NCBI GenBank assembly: GCA_003712165.1
Contig: RHLH01000001.1
Coordinates: 2,701,575-2,765,574, forward strand
DNA from: Phycisphaera sp.
GTDB taxonomy: Bacteria; Planctomycetota; Phycisphaerae; Phycisphaerales; UBA1924
Length of the DNA stretch: 64,000 nt
Reading direction: 5' to 3'
Of the stretch, positions 8,214-16,354 are shown one piece after another. Each line of letters begins with the position of its first letter. Position 1 is the stretch's first letter. Under the pieces are notes generated by a model. That model was not told the DNA's origin. It saw nothing but the letters and a program-made list of their open reading frames with translations, and searched no databases. The position numbers and the translations under genes are program-made.

Positions 8214-11200
8214 CTAGCCCTTCGTGTCCTTGTCGAAATCTTCCTTGGCGCGCTGCTTCGCCTGCAAGAGCCTGCTAAGCCCCTCGCCCTTGTCGGGTTC
8301 GGCTTTCTTCGTTTGCACTTTCTGCTCGTTCTTGTTAACAAGCGGTGCCGGCGCATCGCCTGCGAGCTCGATCGGCTGATCATTAGCCCCGGGCGCTGCC
8401 TCGAACTTACGCTTGGCGGTGCTCTTACCAGCGCTCGCCTCTGATTGCTGCTCTGTCTTGGCTGCCATCTTCTGCTGCGCCTTGGCGCGGACCTCTCGGA
8501 GGCTCCGCACTGACTCGCTCTGCTGTGACGGCGCCTTGCCGAAGGCCTTGTTCCCGATCGCGCGGAGCACGCCCAGGTCGAGCCTGACCCGGCGCACCGC
8601 GACGTCGAGCAAGAAAAGCCCGAGCGCGATCATCGCAAAGAGCAGGAACACCGGCTGCCGCGACACGGGCATGTCGAGCCCATCTCGGAGCCAGAGATTC
8701 GCTTGCTGCGCTTCTGCGGGCAGCACACGTCCACCGGTCCGCTCGGCGATCTGTCGGAGTAATCCAGCGTTGTCCTCAAGCGCCCGGAACTCGTCCGTAA
8801 AGGGCTTGGTCACCGCGGCCTGGACCGAGCCCTCTGTGGACCCCCCGCCGTTCTGCCCGGGTGCGTTGTATCGGAGACCAACGATGTACGAGCCCGGGTC
8901 CGAGGAATCGAACCTGCCGACGTACCTGCCCGGGCCTTCCTGTCGCAGCACGACTTCTTGAGACGAACCATCGGGACCCGCGACGCGTCCCTTGATTGTC
9001 GCGAAGTTGATGCGTTCGTCGGTATCGGGACGCGCGAGCTCGACGGTCAGGACAGACTCGTCGCCGATCTGCTGGATGTTCGTGCGCGCCTCGGCGTTGC
9101 CGGTCGGACGCATCACCCAGCGCATGTGCTCGCCCCAGAACGAGCGGAACCCCGCCCAGCCGATCCAGCTGGGTGACCAGCGTGTCGAGGCATCACCAGT
9201 GAACGCGACGACTCGGCCCAGGCCGCGCTGCCACTGCGCCATGATCGGGTCGTCCTGCGGGCCGCGGATCGTCGTGACCGCAAGCCCGTCTGTCCGGTCC
9301 GCGGTCACGACATACCCACGCAAACTCGGCACGGCACGGACTCCCGACATCGGTGCGCTCGGCATCCCGGTAAGTGTCGGATCGAAAGGCTGACCTTCCC
9401 AGATCAGTGAGCGCTTCACGGTTTGCGCTTCCTTGATGAAGATCTTCGGGATGGTGGCAAGCTGCGTGGAAGTCGTAATGCCGTAGTACCGACCGCCAGT
9501 GAACTCGGCGATCTCTTTGAGCCGCATCAGATCGGGGCTGTTCTGACCGCCCATGTGAGGGAACACGCCGATCGTGCTGATCGTGATACCCGCATCGACA
9601 TACTTCTGCAGGAGCGCTTTGCTCGGGGGCGAGGGATCGCCGTCGGTGACGACAATCATGTGGCGCTGGCCCGCCTCGGCGTTCACGAGCCCGTTATACG
9701 CGAGCTGCACAGACGGGTGCATGTCGGGCATGTCACCGAAGCGGAGGCTGTTGATCGCCTGGCGCACCGCAGTGCCGTCCCCGCGCTCCTGCATGGGAAA
9801 GACCCACTCGGTCCCGCCCCCGAACCCCGAACCCCGAGTATTCGATGATGCCCACGAGGTCGAGCCTCGACAGCGCGGTCGCCGCGGCCTCGGCGGTCTT
9901 CTTGCCGTAGTACACACCCTCGGGCATCTCGATGGAGTGCATGATCAGCGCGAGCGCCCCTCGCGGCATCTGCCGCGTCTGAGGCGGATCGAGCTGCACG
10001 GGCAGCACGTCCTCGAGAGGCGATCCGATCCAACCACCCGCGCCGAACGAATCCGGGCCGCCCGTCATGACGAGCCCGCCCCCGCCGTCCTCGACGTACT
10101 GCCTCATCGCCTGCTGCTGCAACTCGCTGAACGAGTACGCGGGCACGTTGCAGAGCACCACCGCGTCGAAAGCGTTGAACTCGACAAGCGACTGGGGCGC
10201 CTGATCGGCGAGCATCGCGTCGACACCGATGCCCTCGGCTTCCAGTGCGCTGACGAGCGAGGCAGACTCTTCTTCGCTCTCACTCAGCACAAGCACGCGC
10301 CCTTCTCCAGAGAAGAACGTGATCGATCCGGCACGGTTGTTCTCGTCGATGACATCGCCGAACCCGCGTTCGTTCTCGTTGGGCTCGAAGACCGCCGATA
10401 TCTCCTGAGGTCCGCGGCGTGTCACACCCAGCGGCACCTCGAACGTGTTCGACCCGGGCTGGAGCCTGACCGCGACACCGAGCGCCGAGCTCTGAGGATC
10501 CAGATCGATCGGTGTGTCGTTGATGAGAATAGAGAGCGTGCCGTTGGTCTGGCGTGTGGACTGGATCGTGACGCGCGCGTTGATCAGATCACCCATCCGC
10601 GCGTTGGTGGGCGTCTCCACGCGCTCGACGATCACCTCGCCCTCGTAACGGTACGTCAGCGGGAGCACATCGATCGGCACGCTCATCGCGCGGGCGCTCT
10701 CGGCCGCCGCGAGCAGGCTGCCCTCGGTCTCGTTGCCGTCGGTGATCAGCAGCAGCCTGTACGCCGCGTCTTCCGGACGGATCGCAAGCGCCATCCGCAT
10801 CGCTTCTTCGAGGTTTGTGCCGTCGGTAGACCCGATGTTCTCGGCTTCGAGTGTCGTGCGCAGGTCGCTCGGGATGCTCTGCACGTACGCCGTACGCGCA
10901 GCGGTCACCCCGCCAAGCAGATCCTCGTTCGTCCGCCCCACCTCCGCGGCCTGGGCGACGTACTCCTCAGCGACCGACTGCATCTGCACCGGCACCGACC
11001 GGCTCATGTCGATCACCGCTGTCACCGCGAGCTTGTCAGACTCACGCCTCAGGCTTGGCTCGGCGAGCGTGCACACGATCAGCAGCACAACGAACAACCT
11101 GAAGAACAGCGCCGCGCGTCGCGATCCAGTCCCTGCGGCGGACAGACTCTTGCGCCCGATCAGCACAACAAGCAACGCGATCGGCACGAAGAGCCAGAGC

Positions 11201-11259
11201 CAGACGGGGATCGCAAACTCGATCGGGCCGACAACGAGCGAGGCGAGCGAGAGCGTCAT
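8214..11259 (-). pseudogene. Large VWA / amidotransferase-like membrane protein, frameshifted
   Basis: Two open frames that together match one protein of about 1012 residues. The first runs from ATG 11259 (ATGA overlap with the NHL gene) and holds two N-terminal membrane helices, a VWA domain (MIDAS IDMSRSVP) and an amidotransferase-like region. It stays in frame to EYSGFG near 9830. The second frame picks up at GGTEWVFPMQERGDG and runs to 8214 with TDGDPSPP, a membrane helix (FLLFAMIALGLFLLDVAV) and a charged tail. At the switch lies an exact tandem duplication of a 7-base unit (positions 9822-9835); removing one copy restores a continuous frame reading EYSGFGGGTEW. It is either a true disruption or a sequence error. 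The surrounding operon looks intact. Confidence 0.85.
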
Positions 11260-12326
11260 TCGCTCCCCCCAACCGCCGCGAGGGCGCGCGCCGGGCTGTC
11301 GATGACCTGGATGCGGTTGTTGCCGGAGTCGAGCACGAACGCGTCACGCCCGATCACCGCGATGCCCCAGGGCGAAGCGAGCTGCCCGAGTTCGCGTCCG
11401 GGCTCGCCGAACTTCGCGAGCGAGCGTCCGGATTCGAGATCAACATAACGGATGCGGTTGCCCCCGTACTCGGCGACGAGCAGCCCTCGCCCTTGGACCA
11501 ATTCGAGGCCGTAAGGATAACGGAATTCATCATCCCCCGCCGCGCCGAGCCAGGCGATCAACTCACCGTCGAGCGTGAATCGTCCGACCCTGTGGTTGCA
11601 CGAGTCCGCGATGATCAGCTCGCGTTTCGCCTGATCGATCATGATCGACTGAGGCCTGTCGAACACAACACCCTCGTTCACTTCGTCGTGGTCGGGCGCC
11701 ACACCGAATGAACCGAAGCTGGTGATGTAATTGAGGTCCGCGTCATAGATGCTGATCCGATCGTTCCCGCCGTACTCGCTGACGTAGATCCGCTCAACGA
11801 TGCCCGAGTCATCAGTCAGCACCGCGATGTCGGTCGGGTACACAAACCGGCCAGGCCCCGTCCCATACGAACCGAACTCGGCGATCGGCACCTTGTTCTC
11901 GTCGGCGGTGTCGTAAATCAGGATTCGGTTGTAGTGCGTGTCCGCGATGTACAGCCCCGTGCTTCCGGGAACGCCCGGTAGTGGCGCGATCGTCAGCCCT
12001 GTCGGCTTGCCCTGATCAGAGATCGGCGTCTGGAATATCTCGATCGATGTGCCAGTCTCCGGATCGAGCCTCTGCACCCGGGCGCCCTTGTCAACGACCC
12101 AGAGCTGACCATTCCCCGCCGCAATGCCTCGCGGGTACATGAACTGACCTGGCAGCTTGCCGGGCTCACCGAGCACGCGCTCCACATCGAGTCTCGCGGG
12201 CTCATTCCGACGTTGCTGTTCACACCCAACGGCGCACGAAACTCCGAGCGTAACAGCAACCACCGCTATGAACCCGCCCGATCTGATCGTTCGCCTCCGT
12301 CCGAAGTGAGACCGACACCGGCACAT
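11256..12326 (-). CDS. NHL-repeat lipoprotein
   Basis: About 356 residues. ATG 12326 overlaps the upstream permease stop (TGATG), and the N-terminus is a signal sequence ending in CAVGC, a plausible lipobox. The body is made of NHL repeats, seen as recurring patterns such as PRGIAAGNGQLWVVD, YPTDIAVLTD, RPQSIMIDQAKRELIIADS and SPWGIAVIGRDAFVLDSGN, each ending in a N-R-I/V-type strand. About six repeats would close a beta-propeller. NHL propellers bind protein or sugar partners; here it is probably tethered on the envelope facing the VWA proteins encoded downstream. The ligand is unknown. Confidence 0.88.
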   Translation of the reverse strand: MCRCRSHFGRRRTIRSGGFIAVVAVTLGVSCAVGCEQQRRNEPARLDVERVLGEPGKLPGQFMYPRGIAAGNGQLWVVDKGARVQRLDPETGTSIEIFQTPISDQGKPTGLTIAPLPGVPGSTGLYIADTHYNRILIYDTADENKVPIAEFGSYGTGPGRFVYPTDIAVLTDDSGIVERIYVSEYGGNDRISIYDADLNYITSFGSFGVAPDHDEVNEGVVFDRPQSIMIDQAKRELIIADSCNHRVGRFTLDGELIAWLGAAGDDEFRYPYGLELVQGRGLLVAEYGGNRIRYVDLESGRSLAKFGEPGRELGQLASPWGIAVIGRDAFVLDSGNNRIQVIDSPARALAAVGGSE

Positions 12327-13918
12327 CAACGGTTCGCACCGCTCTGTCCGGTTGTTCGCAACCAGAGCCACCAAATTCCGGCTATCGCCAGCACGGGCAG
12401 CGTACCAAGTGCGATCACGATCAGCGACAAACCCGAAAGATGCTCGTACCGCTGGAAATGCAGCAGGTTCAGCATCGACCTCGCGAGCGAGTCCATCCCG
12501 GGCGGCGAGACGACGATCGCGCTCTCGATCTCATGGAGCGAGAACGCTGCGCACGCAAGCGCTGCAAGCGTCATCACGGGCCAAGAGCGGAGCCCGACCG
12601 TCCGAAGCCAGCCGAGCACGCCCGTCGCGCCCGCAAGCTCTCTCAGGTCCCGATCCTCTTGTGATTCGCTCCAAGCCATCAGCACCCCGACCAGCGCGGG
12701 CAGCGCGCCGAACCGAGCGAGATGCGCCAGCAGCACCACGACCCACGAGTCGCTCACGAATCGGACATCACGCCACGCCGACCCCACGAGCATCCCCGTC
12801 ACGACCCCGGGCACGAGCGCAAGCAGCAACAGCAGCGCGACGCCGACGAGCGTCACCGATCGCGCCGCCCCACCGCCGGTGAGACCGATCCAGACGCACG
12901 AAGTCATCACAAGACCGGACACCGCCAGACCCGCCGCCACCAACCACGCGTTGCCGGCCGATGCTGCCTCGGTCTGCCAGACCGTCGAAAGTGTGCTCAG
13001 ACTCTCAAGGTCTATCGCGAAGACCACACCAGGCAACACAACCGCGACCACAGGAACAAGCAGCGCGAGCACGACAGGAGCCCGACCAACTCTTGACTCG
13101 ACTGTGCCAACGCCCCGCAGCCACGCCGGACGCTTGCGCAGGTTCCAGACGACGGCCATCGATACCGAAACCGCGATCAGGAACAAGGGCCAGCCGCTTG
13201 CGATCACGCGCCAGCGGTCCTGAACGGAAGTCGCGTCGAGCTCGAGCCAGATCTTCGTCGCGTAGGTCTCCATCTGCGCCAGATGCAGCGGAACCGCCGA
13301 CCCCAGCATGAGCACCGCGACAGCTCCCGCAGCAACGAGCGTGTGCTTGAGGCTCATCCCAAACCTCAGCCTCGCCCACCCAAGAGCCCCGCCGCCCACG
13401 AGCCTGCTCGCCTCGAGCGTCGCCGGATCGATCGCCCGGACTCGGGCCGCGACGATCATCTGCGCAAACGGGCACGACCAGAGCGCGAGCCCGATCACCG
13501 CCAGCGCCTTGCTCACAAATATGGGCCTCCAGTTGGGGCCCATCGCCAGCCAATCACCTACGAGCGTGCCCGGTCCTCGCAGGAGCCCAAAGCCGCTCGA
13601 TGCGAGCGAACTGGGCATCAGGATCGGGATGACGAGCACCGGCGTCCACCACACCCGCCAGCCCCTGCTCGCCCACGCTCCTATCCAACCAAACACAGCC
13701 GACAGGGCTCCGATGAATACAGCCCACATAACCGACAGGCCGAGCAGTCTCGTGTTCAGCGCCCAAACGTCGCTTGGTTCACCCGACGAGTCGCCCCGCA
13801 CGAAATCGAGCATCACCACGGCGAGCGGAAAGCCCGCGACCGCCGCGATCAGCAACACCCACAAGACCACCGCGGGCCAGGGCGACCCTGACAACATCCT
13901 CGCGGTGCGTTTCTCCAC
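12326..13918 (-). CDS. ABC transporter permease, two fused permease domains
   Basis: 530 residues with about 12 predicted membrane helices in two homologous halves. Each half carries an EAA-like loop that contacts the ATPase (LEASRLVGGGALGWARLRFG in the first, LRELAGATGVLGWLRTVG in the second). This doubled layout is that of iron- and thiamine-type importer permeases (FbpB, ThiP). No matching substrate-binding protein or importer-type ATPase is adjacent; the ATPase at 496-1431 is of exporter type. The start is GTG 13918, with a TAGACT box 6 bases upstream and no Shine-Dalgarno sequence. It is the first gene of the long leftward operon. Confidence 0.75.
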   Translation of the reverse strand: MEKRTARMLSGSPWPAVVLWVLLIAAVAGFPLAVVMLDFVRGDSSGEPSDVWALNTRLLGLSVMWAVFIGALSAVFGWIGAWASRGWRVWWTPVLVIPILMPSSLASSGFGLLRGPGTLVGDWLAMGPNWRPIFVSKALAVIGLALWSCPFAQMIVAARVRAIDPATLEASRLVGGGALGWARLRFGMSLKHTLVAAGAVAVLMLGSAVPLHLAQMETYATKIWLELDATSVQDRWRVIASGWPLFLIAVSVSMAVVWNLRKRPAWLRGVGTVESRVGRAPVVLALLVPVVAVVLPGVVFAIDLESLSTLSTVWQTEAASAGNAWLVAAGLAVSGLVMTSCVWIGLTGGGAARSVTLVGVALLLLLALVPGVVTGMLVGSAWRDVRFVSDSWVVVLLAHLARFGALPALVGVLMAWSESQEDRDLRELAGATGVLGWLRTVGLRSWPVMTLAALACAAFSLHEIESAIVVSPPGMDSLARSMLNLLHFQRYEHLSGLSLIVIALGTLPVLAIAGIWWLWLRTTGQSGANR

Positions 13919-13924
13919 GCGTCG

Positions 13925-13930
13925 AGTCTA
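13925..13930 (-). promoter_or_regulatory. -10 box for the leftward operon, probably leaderless
   Basis: TAGACT on the minus strand, exactly 6 bases before the GTG at 13918. No purine-rich ribosome site lies between, so transcription would begin at or next to the start codon. I see no clear -35 element. The rest of the 122-base divergent gap up to accB holds no other strong motif. Confidence 0.5.
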
Positions 13931-14040
13931 CCTGCCCCCCCGGATCCCGGCACAGACTCTGCTACCCGGCTACCCTATCAACCAACCATCTCGCGCCCGG
14001 CTCAGCCCGTGCGCGGACCAATCTCTGACGGGAACACGCG

Positions 14041-14520
14041 ATGATCGACATCCGCAAACTCAAAGAACTCGTGAAACTCATGGTCGAGAACGACCTGACC
14101 GAGCTCGACCTGCAAGACAAAGAAGAAACCGTCGCCCTCAGACGCGGACAGCCAGGCACCGTGCTTGCGAGCCAGCCGGTCGTCCACGCCGCGGCTCCGA
14201 GCGCCCCTGCAGTCCCGACCGCACCCGCACCCGCAAGCACCGACTCGGCGCCGAGCGCCCCGAGCGATGCCGACGACGGGATGATCGCCATCGAGTCACC
14301 TATGGTCGGCACGTTCTACCCGGCGCCGAACCCCGACAGCGACCCATTCGTCAAGGTCGGAGACTCCATCAGCTCCGACTCGGTCGTCTGCCTCGTCGAA
14401 GCCATGAAGGTGTTCAACGAGATCAAGGCCGAGGCCAACGGCACGATCGCCAAATGCCTCGTCGAGTCCGGACAAGCCGTCGAGTTCGGGCAGAAGCTCT
14501 TCCTTATTAAGCCAAACTGA
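14041..14520 (+). CDS. accB: Biotin carboxyl carrier protein of acetyl-CoA carboxylase
   Basis: 159 residues, the usual BCCP length. The N-terminal helix (IDIRKLKELVKLMVENDLTE) is followed by a proline- and alanine-rich linker (residues ~45-80). The C-terminal biotinyl domain contains SPMVGTFYPAP and the biotinylated lysine in VEAMKVFNEI. It carries carboxybiotin from biotin carboxylase to the carboxyltransferase in the first step of fatty-acid synthesis. accC follows 86 bases downstream on the same strand, the standard accBC pair. The ATG at 14041 fits the family N-terminus. Confidence 0.97.
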   Translation: MIDIRKLKELVKLMVENDLTELDLQDKEETVALRRGQPGTVLASQPVVHAAAPSAPAVPTAPAPASTDSAPSAPSDADDGMIAIESPMVGTFYPAPNPDSDPFVKVGDSISSDSVVCLVEAMKVFNEIKAEANGTIAKCLVESGQAVEFGQKLFLIKPN

Positions 14521-14606
14521 CCTCTCGGCCAAAGGCCACCGGCACCCGGCACCAGTAAACGCCGGGTTCCCCGAGTGCCGAGCGCCGAATGCCGGACCCC
14601 GAGACC
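14521..14606 (+). other. accB-accC intergenic spacer with short degenerate repeats
   Basis: 86 bases rich in repeated GCCG and GGCAC units (CCGGCACCCGGCACC, then GTGCCGAGCGCCGAATGCCGG), which can pair into imperfect hairpins. No T-tract follows, so it does not look like a terminator. It may be an intergenic mini-repeat or an mRNA structure between the two cistrons. An in-frame ATG at 14589 lies at its end. Confidence 0.4.
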
Positions 14607-15947
14607 ATGTTCAGACGTGTCCTCATTGCGAACCGGGGCGAGATCGCCCTCCGAATCATCCGGGCCTGCCAGGAACTCGGGATCGAGACGGTCTGCGTCT
14701 ACTCTGAAGCCGACGCCGACGCGCCGTACCTAAGGCTCGCAGACCGCGCAATCTGCATCGGGCCAGGCCCGTCCAAGGACAGCTACCTCAACATCCCCCG
14801 CATCATCGCGGCTGCCGAGATCGCCGACGTCGACGCGATCCACCCGGGCTACGGCTTCCTCTCCGAGCGCGCCGACTTCGCAGCGATCTGCCGCGACTGC
14901 AAGATCGAGTTCATCGGGCCATCTCCCGAAGCGATGGGCAAGCTGGGCGACAAGGTCGAGGCCAAGCGGTACGCCAAGGCCGCCAAGGTCCCGGTCTTCC
15001 CCGGGTCCGAGGGCGCGATCGAGGAAGAGGAAGAAGCCGTCGAGGTCGCCGCAGAGATCGGCTACCCCGTGATCATCAAGGCCGCAGCGGGCGGCGGCGG
15101 CCGCGGCATGCGGGTCTGCCACAACGAGGCAACGCTCCGCACCAACATCAAGAAAGCCCAGCAGGAAGCCCTCGCCGCGTTCGGCAACGGCGCTGTCTTC
15201 ATCGAGAAGTTCCTCGAGCGAGCGCGCCACGTCGAGGTGCAGATTCTGGGGGACAAGCACGGCCACGCGATCCACCTCTTCGAACGCGACTGCTCCCTCC
15301 AGCGCCGTCACCAGAAGGTCATCGAGGAAGCGCCGGGACCTGGCATCGACCGCAAGAAAATCACAGGTGTCGCCGAGAGCGCCGCAAAGCTCGTCAAGAG
15401 CGCCGAGTACGCCGGCGCCGCGACGGTCGAGTTCCTCATGGACGACGACCAGAACTTCTACATGCTCGAGGTCAACACACGCGTGCAGGTCGAGCACCCC
15501 GTGACCGAGATGATCACGGGCGTGGACATCGTGAAGATGTCGATCATGATCGCCGCGGGCGAGCCCCTGCCCTACAAGCAGAAGGACATCAAGGTCAACG
15601 GGCACGCGATGGAGTGTCGGATCAACGCCGAGAACCCGGACAAGAACTTCATGCCAAGCGCAGGCGTGATCGACACGCTCTATCTGCCGGGCGGACCGGG
15701 CGTGCGCATGGATTCGCACGTCGTCCCGGGCTACCGCGTGCCGCCCAACTACGACTCGATGATCGGTAAGCTGATCGTCCACGCCGACGACCGCAAGCAG
15801 TGCATGACCCGCATGAAGCGGGCGCTGACCGAGCTGACCATCGGGCCCATCCACACCACCATCCCGCTGCACCTCCGCCTCATGGAGAACGCAGACTTCG
15901 GAACGGGCGGTGTGGACATCCACTACCTAGAGCGGCTACTCAAATGA
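14607..15947 (+). CDS. accC: Biotin carboxylase subunit of acetyl-CoA carboxylase
   Basis: About 446 residues, the family length. It starts with the conserved MFRRVLIANRGEIALRII; an in-frame ATG at 14589 would add six residues and lacks a better ribosome site, so I prefer 14607. The ATP-grasp glycine-rich loop is KAAAGGGGRGMR and the catalytic and metal-binding segment is EVNTRVQVEHPVTE. The HPGYGFLSE motif of the N-terminal domain is also intact. It carboxylates the biotin on AccB using ATP and bicarbonate. No carboxyltransferase gene is nearby. Confidence 0.97.
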   Translation: MFRRVLIANRGEIALRIIRACQELGIETVCVYSEADADAPYLRLADRAICIGPGPSKDSYLNIPRIIAAAEIADVDAIHPGYGFLSERADFAAICRDCKIEFIGPSPEAMGKLGDKVEAKRYAKAAKVPVFPGSEGAIEEEEEAVEVAAEIGYPVIIKAAAGGGGRGMRVCHNEATLRTNIKKAQQEALAAFGNGAVFIEKFLERARHVEVQILGDKHGHAIHLFERDCSLQRRHQKVIEEAPGPGIDRKKITGVAESAAKLVKSAEYAGAATVEFLMDDDQNFYMLEVNTRVQVEHPVTEMITGVDIVKMSIMIAAGEPLPYKQKDIKVNGHAMECRINAENPDKNFMPSAGVIDTLYLPGGPGVRMDSHVVPGYRVPPNYDSMIGKLIVHADDRKQCMTRMKRALTELTIGPIHTTIPLHLRLMENADFGTGGVDIHYLERLLK

Positions 15948-15994
15948 AATAGACTCTCTCGCAGACCCAATACATCTGCTAGGGAGTCACATTC

Positions 15995-16348
15995 ATGCTT
16001 TGGGAAATCTATCAGCAGGGACGGATCGCCGAGGCACGGGGACGCGCCGACGCCGCGGCTGAACAGTCTCGGGGTGTCAAGTCGGCACTCCACGAACTGG
16101 AACGCCGAACCGACCGGCTCGCGCTCACAACGATGGCCATCTGGCAGCTCATGAGCGAGAAATTGGGCGTCACCGAAGCCCAGCTCGAGGATAAAATCCG
16201 CGAGATCGATCTCTCCGACGGCAAGCTCGACGGCAGGGTCCGTGTCGAAACCAACACATGCGCGAGCTGCAACCGCAAGCTCTCAAAGCGTCACACCAAG
16301 TGCATGTACTGCGGTGCCGATGCAGGCCGAGGCATAAAGCACCTGTAA
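15995..16348 (+). CDS. Small zinc-ribbon protein
   Basis: 117 residues. The N-terminal two thirds are helical and probably coiled (AEARGRADAAAEQSRGVKSA, then an LHELERRTDRLAL helix). The C-terminus has two cysteine pairs, CASCNRKLSKRHTKCMYCG, spaced like a zinc ribbon. AGGGAG lies 8 bases before the ATG. It follows accC by 47 bases and may share its transcript. It ends 6 bases before the convergent SecA-like gene. No known function; a metal-binding structural or nucleic-acid-binding role is possible. Confidence 0.8.
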   Translation: MLWEIYQQGRIAEARGRADAAAEQSRGVKSALHELERRTDRLALTTMAIWQLMSEKLGVTEAQLEDKIREIDLSDGKLDGRVRVETNTCASCNRKLSKRHTKCMYCGADAGRGIKHL

Positions 16349-16354
16349 CACGAC

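Noticed and set aside
8214..9917. Reading the downstream VWA part as a separate gene with its own start
   Set aside because: The first ~30 residues are a shadow of the other frame and no ribosome site precedes any start; one broken gene explains both halves better.
9574..11448. Long + strand open frame across the VWA gene
   Set aside because: No signal, domain or ribosome site; it spans the well-supported VWA and NHL genes on the other strand.
14730..15923. Long - strand open frame opposite accC
   Set aside because: Val/Asp/Leu-rich antisense shadow of a strongly recognised biotin carboxylase.
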